Origin: Bifidobacterium sp. ESL0784
GTDB lineage: Bacteria; Actinomycetota; Actinomycetes; Actinomycetales; Bifidobacteriaceae
Reading direction: 5' to 3'
NCBI RefSeq assembly: GCF_029433295.1
Contig: NZ_JAQTHV010000003.1
Location: 124,001-188,000 of the forward strand
Length of the DNA: 64,000 nt
The first letter of the stretch is position 1, and the number at the start of each line of letters is the position of its first letter. Both the position numbers and the translations under genes were made by a program. A model generated the notes under the pieces. That model worked only from the letters and a program-made list of their open reading frames with translations. It ran no database searches and had not been told where the DNA came from. Positions 51,467-60,215 of the stretch are shown one piece after another.

Positions 51467-51751
51467 ATGGCATACAACAAGTCTGATCTCGTTTCGAAGA
51501 TTGCACAGAAGTCCAACCTGACCAAGGCACAGGCCGAAGCGGCCGTCAACGCCTTCCAGGATGTGTTCGTCGAGGCAATGCAGTCCGGCGAAGGCCTGAA
51601 GCTCACCGGTCTCTTCTCCGCCGAGCGTGTTCGTCGTGCCGCCCGCACCGGCCGCAACCCGCGCACCGGCGAAACGATCAAGATTCCGGCATCCTACGGT
51701 GTCCGCATCTCCGCTGGCAGCCTCCTCAAGAAGGCCGTTGCCTCCAAGTGA
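51467..51751 (+). CDS. hup: HU-type DNA-binding protein
   Basis: A 94-residue nucleoid protein that bends DNA as a dimer. The family pattern is complete: MAYNKSDLVSKIAQKSNLTKAQAE (partly shown), the beta-arm RVRRAARTGRNPRTGETIKI with its conserved Arg/Pro tip, and the C-terminal SAGSLLKKAV helix. It stands alone with its own promoter and terminator. Confidence 0.97.
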   Translation: MAYNKSDLVSKIAQKSNLTKAQAEAAVNAFQDVFVEAMQSGEGLKLTGLFSAERVRRAARTGRNPRTGETIKIPASYGVRISAGSLLKKAVASK

Positions 51752-51778
51752 GACAATCATAGGATCATTTGATCTTCC

Positions 51779-51813
51779 AAACCTCCGATTGCTATCTCGA
51801 CCGGAGGTTTTTT
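51779..51813 (+). terminator. Rho-independent terminator after hup
   Basis: A 9-bp perfect stem (51779-51787 with 51802-51810) with a 14-base loop is followed by a T run. Confidence 0.88.
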
Positions 51814-51881
51814 CATGCGCATTTGGAGGTTATAAAGCCTACAGGATAGTATATTAATGGCAAAACGACAGGCAGGTAGAC

Positions 51882-52739
51882 ATGACGACTAATCCAAGGG
51901 CATTGGCGCTCAAAGTGGCTCAGGTGACACAGGACGCCGGCAAACACGCGCTTCAGGACCAAATCAATCCGCGGGATTTCGCCGAGCTGGAAATACCGTC
52001 GACCTCCAGACGTCTGGGGAGCAGCATCGACAAGAAGCTCATCGCGTTCATCGAAAATCGTCTCAACTATCTCGAACCTTTTGACGGCATGTGGCGTGAC
52101 AGGCCCGAAAACGCGAAGCCCGGCGACCGCTTCTGGTGCGTAGGACCAATCGACGGGGCCATCAATTTCCGACGGAACATGAGCGAATGGACTATCACGG
52201 TCTCGCTTTTTGAATTCAACGAAGAGAACTCGGCACAGCCGGTTCTGGGCGTCGTGCACGCTCCCGCGCTCGGTCTTACCTATCTGGCCGCCGCCGGACA
52301 GGGCGCCATCCGCATCCGCCGCACGCCCATCGGCGAAAAACGAGGCAAGGCACTCCCCTCGACCATTAGCACGCTGACCGGGTCGGTAGTGAGTTTCGGT
52401 ATGTCGCATGTCCCGGCGGAATCCGAACGCGCGTTCCACGTCTTAAGCGAGATATCCGGCAAGCCCGCCGACGTCAAGCGCATCGGCCCGGTTTCGCTCG
52501 ATCTGTGCAAGGTGGCCGACGGCACCTATGACGCCTATTTCGAGCCGCACCTGCACCGTTGGGATATCCCCGCGGTCTCGGCCGGTACAGTTGTGGTCCG
52601 TCAGGCACAGGGCAGGGTGAGCCGCTGGAACGGCAACCCCATCCATTGGCGTAGCGAGAACGACATCGTGGCCACCAACGGTCCGATTACCGATGAACTC
52701 AAGCCATATCTCGTCGACCTGGCCTACCCGTTCCAATAG
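51882..52739 (+). CDS. Inositol-monophosphatase-like protein with degenerate active site
   Basis: A 285-residue member of the inositol-monophosphatase/histidinol-phosphatase superfamily by overall pattern. The central metal motif, usually DPIDGTxNF, reads GPIDGAINF (88-96), so the first metal-binding Asp is Gly. The preceding GEE/DEE glutamate motif is not recognisable. The distal WDI motif is kept as HRWDIPA (W227 and D228), and family spacing is otherwise normal. It may have lost phosphatase activity or changed metal use. It lies alone, 130 bp downstream of hup, with a start at ATG 51882. Confidence 0.88.
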   Translation: MTTNPRALALKVAQVTQDAGKHALQDQINPRDFAELEIPSTSRRLGSSIDKKLIAFIENRLNYLEPFDGMWRDRPENAKPGDRFWCVGPIDGAINFRRNMSEWTITVSLFEFNEENSAQPVLGVVHAPALGLTYLAAAGQGAIRIRRTPIGEKRGKALPSTISTLTGSVVSFGMSHVPAESERAFHVLSEISGKPADVKRIGPVSLDLCKVADGTYDAYFEPHLHRWDIPAVSAGTVVVRQAQGRVSRWNGNPIHWRSENDIVATNGPITDELKPYLVDLAYPFQ

Positions 52740-52994
52740 ATTATCGGTTCTGATCACTGGTTCACCTTTCACATTCGATTTTCCGAATGGATAGATTACC
52801 TTGAAAACCGACCTTGGGTCAGCAAGGCATTGAATGCCGCCGCTACCCGATATCGATGGACGCAGGCTGAATACCAGTCAACGAACAAGACGAGATGCTT
52901 GATATTACTTGCGCTAAAGTGAAAAAAGAATATGCATATTTATGGCAACTTTGGGCAACGGTTTTGCTTTCGTTGCCAGATGTTAAGGAGTGAC

Positions 52995-53189
52995 ATGGCA
53001 CAGCAGTTTGTACAGCAACAGCATCAAAGCGAAGAACCTCAATCACAGGCCCAAAGCAAAACACAAAAAAACGACAGTTCACAACTCCAGGAAGACGCTC
53101 TGGACGCCGTACTTGACGACATCTCCTCAACCTTGGAAACCGATGCGGAAACGTACGTCTCCAGCTTCGTGCAGAAAGGCGGCGAGTGA
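52995..53189 (+). CDS. pup: Prokaryotic ubiquitin-like protein Pup
   Basis: A 64-residue disordered tag protein. It begins with a Gln-rich segment and ends with the conserved helix and tail of Pup: [20 protein letters not shown] followed by QKGGE. The C-terminal Glu is ready for ligation, whereas mycobacterial Pup ends in Gln and must first be deamidated. ATG 52995 has AAGGAG 5 bases before it. A plausible promoter (TTGCGC at 52909, 16 bases, TATGCA at 52931) precedes it. Its stop codon overlaps the start codon region of pafA (TGATG), coupling the two genes. Confidence 0.96.
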   Translation: MAQQFVQQQHQSEEPQSQAQSKTQKNDSSQLQEDALDAVLDDISSTLETDAETYVSSFVQKGGE

Positions 53190-54715
53190 TGCCTCAGCTG
53201 CGTGACAGCAGCAATCAAGGACCGGGCAACACCACGCTGCGCTCCCCCGAATATGATTCGTTCCACCGTATTTTCGGCATCGAAACGGAATACGGGGTTT
53301 CGGTGACCGGAGCAAGTAAGCCCTGTGATCCCGGCCAGGTGGCGATGATGATGTTCGCGCCGATACTTTCACGATCGCGCTCCACCAACACCTATCTGGA
53401 GAACGGCTCACGGCTCTACCTAGACGTCGGCTCGCATCCTGAATACGCCACCGCCGAAGCACGGGATCCGTCAACAGCGCTGGCACAGGATCTGGCCGGA
53501 GAGAAAATCATGCGTCGCTTGGCCATCGGCGCGCAGGAGAGGCTGCGCAAAACCCATGGCGAACACGCCACCATCCATCTGTTCAAAGACAACGTCGATT
53601 CGGCGGGCCATGCCTTCGGCTGCCATGAGAACTATCTGGTGCGTCGTTATGTCTCCCTGCCTATCATCAAAAGCCAGTTATTGCCATTTTTGGTGACACG
53701 TCAGCTCTTCACCGGAGCCGGAAGAGTCACGGAAAACGGATTCGAAATCACGCAACGCGCCGCATTCCTGGATGAGGGCGTTTCCTCCTCCACCACCCGT
53801 TTCCGACCGATGGTCAATACCCGTGACGAACCGCATGCCGACCCGGACGAATTCCGCAGGCTCCATGTCATTATCGGCGATTCCAACCGCTCGCAATGGG
53901 CGACGAAGATGAAGCTGGCCACCACTCATCTGGTACTCTGCGTCATTGAGGATGCTGCGAAACGGGGCATTGCCTCTGGGTTCGAATATTGCGCTTTAAG
54001 CGCTGATCCGAGCGTGTCGAACAAGGCGATGAGTGCCGACCTGAGCTGTGGCAAACCCGTGATGCAGGTTGAGGATATCGACGCGTTGCGCACGATGCAG
54101 GAAAAACTTGGACTCATGTCTTCACCTTCCGGCTTAGAGAATCATTCCGAGACTGTAACGGCCCTGGAAATCCAGTATCTGTACTGGACTATCGTTTCAA
54201 GGTTTGTTGACTCCCATCATGACCAGATTGAGCAATCCCTGCCGGATACCGACCATGCCGATATCCTACGTGAATGGAAGGCAGCACTCGATGCGTTGGC
54301 CTCCAAAGATTTCTCGTCCCTTTCCAACCGCGTCGACTGGGCCGCAAAATACCAGCTGCTTGCCAAAATGAAGGAACGCAATCCCGAACTTTCGCCGACA
54401 CAGGCTCGCCAAATCGATATGAATTACCACGACGTCGTCAACGGGTCCATCTATCAGTCGCTGGTTGGTCATGGACTCATCGAGACACTCGTATCCGACG
54501 ACGCCATCGAGCATGCGCTCGGAAACCCGCCTGAAGACACGCGGGCTGCGCTGCGTGGAGGGTTCGTTCATCAAGCCTTGAAGGCAGGAGCGAAATTCAC
54601 CTGTGATTGGACACATCTGAAGACGAGTTCTCCGATCCGTCACGAAGTCGAACTCATCGACCCATTCTCCTGTGTCCCCGACAGCGAATACCGTCGGTTG
54701 GTCGAAGACATGTAG
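53189..54715 (+). CDS. pafA: Pup-protein ligase PafA
   Basis: This 508-residue enzyme joins the C-terminal Glu of Pup to lysines of target proteins, using ATP. Visible family features are FGIETEYGV near the N-terminus (metal/ATP Glu), HPEYATAEARDP (catalytic Asp region), GCHENYLVRR, TDHADI, and the C-terminal CDWTHLKTSSPIRHEVELIDPF. The glutamine-synthetase-like fold is shared with Dop, which is encoded on the opposite strand 3.7 kb away. ATG 53189 overlaps the pup stop; a GTG one codon earlier is also possible. Confidence 0.96.
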   Translation: MPQLRDSSNQGPGNTTLRSPEYDSFHRIFGIETEYGVSVTGASKPCDPGQVAMMMFAPILSRSRSTNTYLENGSRLYLDVGSHPEYATAEARDPSTALAQDLAGEKIMRRLAIGAQERLRKTHGEHATIHLFKDNVDSAGHAFGCHENYLVRRYVSLPIIKSQLLPFLVTRQLFTGAGRVTENGFEITQRAAFLDEGVSSSTTRFRPMVNTRDEPHADPDEFRRLHVIIGDSNRSQWATKMKLATTHLVLCVIEDAAKRGIASGFEYCALSADPSVSNKAMSADLSCGKPVMQVEDIDALRTMQEKLGLMSSPSGLENHSETVTALEIQYLYWTIVSRFVDSHHDQIEQSLPDTDHADILREWKAALDALASKDFSSLSNRVDWAAKYQLLAKMKERNPELSPTQARQIDMNYHDVVNGSIYQSLVGHGLIETLVSDDAIEHALGNPPEDTRAALRGGFVHQALKAGAKFTCDWTHLKTSSPIRHEVELIDPFSCVPDSEYRRLVEDM

Positions 54716-55495
54716 TCTTTGCCATAGATTGACCCGTTTTGCACACCGACCGGCAAACGAAGACGCGCCCATTGGGTTCAAAATATCATCGATAGCGAAA
54801 AATTATCCATCTTGAATAAACTGTTTTCCGTATGGGCGGAAACCCGCGATTCTCAACGAGTTCAACGATTTCAAAAAATTCATATAATCTTCGAATTTTA
54901 TCGTTTTACCTTTTATCGCGGCATACATATCAATAGTTTTTGAAGTTATGCTAAAAAATGTTGATGTTTATCATTATGTGATTACAGTCGCAAGGAGTAC
55001 CAATGCCGCCATCTTGAAATCGAAGCGAGCAGCAACCGATGACATGCTCGAGCAATAAAGCAAGGATGCCCGTCATATCGCGCATCCACTCAATCCACAT
55101 GACCAGTGATAAAAGATGCTGCCTCCTGTGATCCGCTCAAGAATCATACAGGAGACAGCTGAGGTATCGAATTTTGGTGAACTCGCTACCGTTCTTTATC
55201 TTACTCCAAGGGTGTAACACATTTTGTATCGGCCCCGATGGTAATGGTCTGCACGCCAAATATCAAATGAACCGTTTCCAGACAAACATACAGGAGTGAA
55301 CGCCCGTCATTGAACGCAACCCGTTCATCGGTCAATGCCAATCGTGGTTTCAAATCCCAGGACCAGACTCCACACAGCTATCTCTCGTTTGTTTCAGGCG
55401 CGCTCGACCGATTTGCGCGAATCCGTCGAGCGACCGCCGATAACGGCTCGTCAAAATCATTTATCTCATCCCAGAAAAGAGAAGAGAACCTTACA
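54716..55495. other. 780-bp intergenic region before the pilin gene
   Basis: No substantial gene is seen. The first half is AT-rich. At 55003 a four-codon open frame (ATG to TGA) has a perfect AAGGAGT ribosome binding site 5 bases ahead. A second short frame of 22 codons (MPVISRIHS) starts near 55070 after AAGG. An imperfect inverted repeat lies at 55118-55159. These could be leader peptides of the pilin transcript or scraps of a lost gene. No homopolymer run of the kind linked to pilus phase variation was seen. Confidence 0.5.
55118..55159 (+). repeat. Inverted repeat in the pilin leader
   Basis: Twelve-base arms (55118-55129 and 55148-55159) match with one mismatch around an 18-base spacer. 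No T run follows, so a terminator is unlikely; it may be an mRNA structure or a regulator site. Confidence 0.45.
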
Positions 55496-57253
55496 ATGAA
55501 GCATCTATCAGTCAAGAAACTCATGGTTTCAGCTCTCGCTTTGCTGACCGGAACAACCATGCTCGCAAGCACCGCGACAAGTGCGTCGGCCATAGAAGAC
55601 CAACCGAACGTCGATTTCGACATTACCGGCGCACAGGAGGTAATCAGCAACCATATTTTCGTCGCAGTCAAACTCGGCGATTACAACCTTCAGGACCCCG
55701 CACACAACACCATGGAGGTCACCTCGGTGGACAACACTGCAATCAGGAACGCGGCCTCCACCGCACTGACCGCGGTCGACGCAAATGCCCAGTTCACCGA
55801 CCCCATCAGCTGGGTCGCGGAAAACTGGGGATTCAACCATGACACCTCCGGACAGTCTCCTTATACCGGCAACGTCCGCGATTTCGTCCAGAAACTCACA
55901 GCCCAGGCGGATATCACCAACGCAATCTCGACTTCGACGATTAAGGCGACAGGAGGTGCAGCAGATGCAAGCGGGCATGCGACTGCACACTTCAACATCC
56001 CCAACGGCATCTATCTGATCGAAGACACCACTCCACAACTCGATCCGAACACGGGCACCGAGCAAACCATTCCGATGCTGGTAAGCACCAAAGCCGGAAA
56101 GATAGTCGACGGAGCAAGCGTGAACCTGCCGGGAATGTCTTCATCGGCCGAAGTGAAATCCACCTATCTGCAGAAACCAGTGAAAAAAGTCGACAAACCC
56201 ACGCATAAGGTCGGGGACCCTATCAAATTCACCATTGATTCAACCGTTCCCCTGTACACCTATTACGATCCGAACAGCTACATGCTGCATGTCAACGACC
56301 AGCTCTCCGCAGGATTGACCTATGATTCGTCGATTTTCAACGAAACCGTGAAAATCGGCAGCACGACACTCACCCCAGGCCAATATGGCCTTTCGGTGTT
56401 CAACCAGCAGGCGCAACCGGTGTCCACGGCGCCATCTAGCCACACCACCGTGAAGGGGGCTTCAATGGTCTTTGATCTGTCGGAATACATAAAAGGCAAA
56501 ATCAACGTTCATGATTTCAGCCTTGCCGGGCAACCGATTGAAATCACCTACACGGTATTGCTCAACGAGGACGCCATCACGATCGATCATGGAAATTCCA
56601 AGAACACCGCAACGGTGACCTACAAGGACAACCAATCCACCGACTGCCATGGGACCACGACTCCGCCAGTCGAGAAGCACGTATACACCTTCAACTTCGC
56701 AATCAAGAAGATTTCGAAATCCCAAGGCACGGTGTTGCCCGGTACCGAGTTCCAGATCTTCCAAGGTACCTCCACCACCCCGATGCCCATGTACAGCGAC
56801 GGCAACGGCGGTTATCGCCCGCCTCAAACCGGCGAGGCCAGCGTGGATAAGCTGGTGGTCCCTGCAAACGGGATCATCAAAATTTCCGGCGTTGATGCAG
56901 GTACCTACACGCTGAAGGAGATCAAGGCCGTCACGGGCTACATCATCCCCTCCGATTTCAAATTCAGCGTGACCATCACCCCCACGTTCAACAGCGACCA
57001 GACACTGAAGACGGTCGATTATTCGGCACCGGCCGGAGACGTTTACGGCCTTGTCTCCAAAGACGGCACCGATCCGCAGCTTTACATCGTCAAGAACATC
57101 AAGACCGTCATCGATCTGCCCAGAACAGGTCAGGCGGGCATCATGATGCAGATCATCCTTGGCTTGCTGCTGGTTGGCGCCGGTGCCGGAATCTATGTCG
57201 CCGTACGCAAAAGCCAACATTCACATGTCGGCAAGAACGCGGCTTCCCGCTGA
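55496..57253 (+). CDS. LPxTG-anchored major pilin (SpaA/FimA-like)
   Basis: A 585-residue surface protein. A signal peptide of about 32 residues (basic start, Ala/Leu core, SAS-A cleavage) leads into a large extracellular part with the backbone-pilin layout: a first domain ending near KPVKKVDK (pilin-motif lysines), an isopeptide domain, and a C-terminal Cna_B-type domain with the E-box YTLKEIKAVTGY. The sorting signal is LPRTG at 541-545, followed by a hydrophobic helix and a basic tail. Family knowledge says such subunits are polymerised by class C sortases; one is encoded 22 bases downstream. The ATG at 55496 has an AGAAGAGA purine tract before it. Confidence 0.93.
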   Translation: MKHLSVKKLMVSALALLTGTTMLASTATSASAIEDQPNVDFDITGAQEVISNHIFVAVKLGDYNLQDPAHNTMEVTSVDNTAIRNAASTALTAVDANAQFTDPISWVAENWGFNHDTSGQSPYTGNVRDFVQKLTAQADITNAISTSTIKATGGAADASGHATAHFNIPNGIYLIEDTTPQLDPNTGTEQTIPMLVSTKAGKIVDGASVNLPGMSSSAEVKSTYLQKPVKKVDKPTHKVGDPIKFTIDSTVPLYTYYDPNSYMLHVNDQLSAGLTYDSSIFNETVKIGSTTLTPGQYGLSVFNQQAQPVSTAPSSHTTVKGASMVFDLSEYIKGKINVHDFSLAGQPIEITYTVLLNEDAITIDHGNSKNTATVTYKDNQSTDCHGTTTPPVEKHVYTFNFAIKKISKSQGTVLPGTEFQIFQGTSTTPMPMYSDGNGGYRPPQTGEASVDKLVVPANGIIKISGVDAGTYTLKEIKAVTGYIIPSDFKFSVTITPTFNSDQTLKTVDYSAPAGDVYGLVSKDGTDPQLYIVKNIKTVIDLPRTGQAGIMMQIILGLLLVGAGAGIYVAVRKSQHSHVGKNAASR

Positions 57254-57275
57254 TCGCAGAAACTAAGAGAATGAT

Positions 57276-58301
57276 ATGAAAACGGATGAGACCATTTCAC
57301 AGCCGTCGGTTTGCCGGCCCATGCCGGACAATCGAGGCAATACGGTCTCATCCGACTTTGATGACCCCGGAAACAGTGAGGATTCATTGCCGAACGACAG
57401 TCCAGGCCACACACCGATTGTTCCCATCATCCTCAAGACCTGTGCGATTGTATTGATCGTACTGGGCTTTTCCGCTATCGCCTATCCCCTGATACTCCAA
57501 CAGATATCCTCCAGACGATTGGCCCGCAACGCCGAGGCCTCGGAAGTCCTCGCCGAATCCCAATCGCCGCGCCATCTCAAACATGAGTTGGACATGGCGC
57601 ATCGTTACAACGACGAACTTGCCAGGACCGGTCAGCCATTTCTGGGGGAAATCCCTTCAGACGCCTCACATTCGGCGCTCCAGACATCTCCGGACGCCGA
57701 CAACGTCAAGCGCTATCAATCCCTTCTCGACGAGGGTGAAGGCATCATGGCGACGATCACCATACCGAAAATCTCAGTCAAACTTCCCGTCTATCACGGC
57801 ACTGACGACAGAATCCTCGCAAACGGAGCCGGACATCTCTACGGCAGTTCACTGCCGGTAGGAGGCGCCTCCACACACGCCGTGATAGCTGCGCACAACG
57901 GCATGGCCGACTCGTTGATGTTCACCAGGCTTGATGAGTTGCGCATCGGAGACCGGTTCTCCATCAAATCGATGGACAGGACATTGTCATATCGGGTCGA
58001 CCGAATCAACGTCATTCTGCCCGATGATGACAGCAAGCTCCGAATCGAACCCGGCCAGGACAGAGTCACACTCATGACCTGCACCCCTTACGGTATCAAC
58101 GATCATCGGCTTTTGGTCTCCGCAACCCGCACGGCTACACCCGTCAACGATACAGGCAATGACACGAAAAAAATCTGCATAGGAGAAACATCCATCGCCA
58201 TGGTCACCCTGATAAGCTGCATGACGATAAAATATGTGCAGAAAAGAAACAAACCGACCCTCGCGAGACATCACCAACACCCAACCAATCATTCACTGTA
58301 G
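57276..58301 (+). CDS. Class C (pilus-assembling) sortase
   Basis: A 341-residue membrane transpeptidase. A polar N-terminus of about 48 residues, unusually long, precedes a helix at 49-72. The catalytic domain shows IMATITIPKISVKLPVYHG, His207 in AAHNG, Cys269 in TLMTCTPYG and Arg278 in DHRLLV. A second helix (about 302-320) and a short basic tail follow, the two-helix topology of class C enzymes. It should join LPRTG of the upstream pilin to a lysine of the next subunit. It forms a compact two-gene cassette with the pilin; no minor pilin is encoded in the window. Confidence 0.94.
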   Translation: MKTDETISQPSVCRPMPDNRGNTVSSDFDDPGNSEDSLPNDSPGHTPIVPIILKTCAIVLIVLGFSAIAYPLILQQISSRRLARNAEASEVLAESQSPRHLKHELDMAHRYNDELARTGQPFLGEIPSDASHSALQTSPDADNVKRYQSLLDEGEGIMATITIPKISVKLPVYHGTDDRILANGAGHLYGSSLPVGGASTHAVIAAHNGMADSLMFTRLDELRIGDRFSIKSMDRTLSYRVDRINVILPDDDSKLRIEPGQDRVTLMTCTPYGINDHRLLVSATRTATPVNDTGNDTKKICIGETSIAMVTLISCMTIKYVQKRNKPTLARHHQHPTNHSL

Positions 58302-58419
58302 GCATGGATTTTCTCGTTCCGTTTTCGTCATAGGCACAACATATAAATATGTAATACGTACTGATATGAGACAAGACCGGCGTTCAGACCTCACGCGCAA
58401 TTGCAAGGAAACTGCCAAT

Positions 58420-60186
58420 TCACATTCGTTTCACACCAGCTTCAAGGCTGCGAAGAGTCTGTGCCGCCGTTTCGTGCCGATTCCGGCATTCCTCCAAGAC
58501 CCCGATGCAACGCTGTCTGGTCCAGCGCCCCGGCTCTGAAATATCCAAAGAAAAAAGTCCTGGAGCACAGGCCTCCATCGGCGTTCCCTCCGTATCGGCG
58601 CAAAGCGATGGGGAATCGACCGGATTCTCGGCTGGCTCCTGCTCAATGTGCGCCTTAGTACTCTGACGGAGGCCAGCTAAATCGCCGTCATCGTCCCTGT
58701 CGCTTCCGCCATCCCGTACAGTGAGATGCGACCATGAGGCGGCAACCACATCCTGCGGGAAGCAGCTGATGATTTCAGAGCGTAGCCAGGCTCGGGTGTC
58801 TTCCGGAGGTTTCGACATCGCATGCTGAACCTGAATATCGGCCTGGCTCTGGCTTTCATTTGAACTTAGAGTCACACGTTCGGTCTGCGGCTGCAAACGC
58901 GAGAAGACCGAATACGACGGGTCCAGCGCGGCCCAGCTCAGGTCGAGGGCAGCCAATTTCGGATTGGACCAGTCGGCATCGGTTTTACGCCGCAAACGCT
59001 CCAATAGCTGCCATTTGAGCAGCCATTCCAGTCGTGAACCCTCGCCGGCCATCTTCAAACGCTTGTCATCACTGGCATGGCGCACCGCGGCGACGTCCAT
59101 CAACGCCTGCCGCCACATCGCCATGATCCGTTTGGTCTCTTCGTCCGGCCATAGCGGCTCTCCCCTATTATCGCTTCCGTATGTCGCAGCCCCTTGCACG
59201 GATACCGCAGACAGCAGACGCACCTGAATCTGCCAGGCAGTCGTGGTGCCGCCCGCTTCAAGCGGCAATTGGTCCGCCAAACTCAGATCATGGGATACGG
59301 TATGCATCGCCTCGACCGGATCGACCAGCTGCAGCTCGGCGAGCAAACCGTCAAGGTCGCATGCCGAATCATCAGTTCCGGCGTGTTCAAGCAGCCACAG
59401 CAGCATACTCGTCGCGCCGAGCTTTAAGACCTGCGGCACATCCATCCGGTTGGCGTCACCGACGATGACGTGCAGACGACGATAATCGCCAGTGACGTGA
59501 GATTCGTCGCGGGCGTTGACAATCGGGCGGTCGAAGGTGGTCTGCAAGCCTACGAGGGAATGGACGTAGTCGGCGCGCTGGCTCAGCTGATAACCTGCTT
59601 GTTCACTTTTCTCGCCGATGCCGACACGACCGGAACCGGTGTAGATCTGACGGGAGACGAAATGCAAGGTCATCAGCGCCGCGACTTTCTCAAACGGAAC
59701 GCGACGCCGCATCATATAGTTTTCGTGCGTACCCCAACTGGCACCCTTCCCGTCGACGTTGTTGCGATGCAAGACGATATGGGAACCGTTGTGCTTATTG
59801 GCTTTCTGAGCAGCTTCGAACATGATCCGATCGCCGGCATGGTCGTAGCAGACCGCTTCAAAGGGATCCATCGTTTCCGGCGCGGAATATTCGGGATGCG
59901 CATGGTCGACATAGACCCGGCCGCCGTTGGATGCAATGACATTGACAATCTGCCGTTGCGGTTCGTCGGTGAGCATGTCGGGCCGTGCGGAAGCGCGTGG
60001 CAGGCGTGTACCGCGAGCGTCGTTCAACGGATCTTCCTGCCGGTAATCCCAGCGGATATGTTGCGTCTTGGGATTCGCCGCACCGCTGACCACGTCAAAC
60101 GAAAGCTGAACCGGATTGTAATGGTCTTTTCCTGATTCCGAAACCGCATACTCCGTCTCGGTTCCCATCATCCTGCGTACGCTCAT
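58420..60186 (-). CDS. dop: Pup deamidase/depupylase Dop
   Basis: This 588-residue homologue of PafA removes Pup from tagged proteins. The N-terminus MMGTETEYAVSE holds the metal-binding Glu, and later motifs are DHAHPEYSAPE, GTHENYMMRR and the long loop typical of Dop around residues 45-80. It is longer than the mycobacterial enzyme (about 500 residues) because of a polar C-terminal insertion around 480-560. It is transcribed from the same strand as the ATPase gene, 30 bp downstream of it. Because Pup here already ends in Glu, its deamidase activity would be unnecessary and its main role would be depupylation. Confidence 0.96.
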   Translation of the reverse strand: MSVRRMMGTETEYAVSESGKDHYNPVQLSFDVVSGAANPKTQHIRWDYRQEDPLNDARGTRLPRASARPDMLTDEPQRQIVNVIASNGGRVYVDHAHPEYSAPETMDPFEAVCYDHAGDRIMFEAAQKANKHNGSHIVLHRNNVDGKGASWGTHENYMMRRRVPFEKVAALMTLHFVSRQIYTGSGRVGIGEKSEQAGYQLSQRADYVHSLVGLQTTFDRPIVNARDESHVTGDYRRLHVIVGDANRMDVPQVLKLGATSMLLWLLEHAGTDDSACDLDGLLAELQLVDPVEAMHTVSHDLSLADQLPLEAGGTTTAWQIQVRLLSAVSVQGAATYGSDNRGEPLWPDEETKRIMAMWRQALMDVAAVRHASDDKRLKMAGEGSRLEWLLKWQLLERLRRKTDADWSNPKLAALDLSWAALDPSYSVFSRLQPQTERVTLSSNESQSQADIQVQHAMSKPPEDTRAWLRSEIISCFPQDVVAASWSHLTVRDGGSDRDDDGDLAGLRQSTKAHIEQEPAENPVDSPSLCADTEGTPMEACAPGLFSLDISEPGRWTRQRCIGVLEECRNRHETAAQTLRSLEAGVKRM

Positions 60187-60215
60187 TGAGATGCACCTCT
60201 TTTAGACGAAAATCA

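Noticed and set aside
55160-55500. Upstream extension of the pilin frame to 55310
   Set aside because: The extension would place 62 polar residues before an obvious signal peptide; the ATG at 55496 is the natural start.
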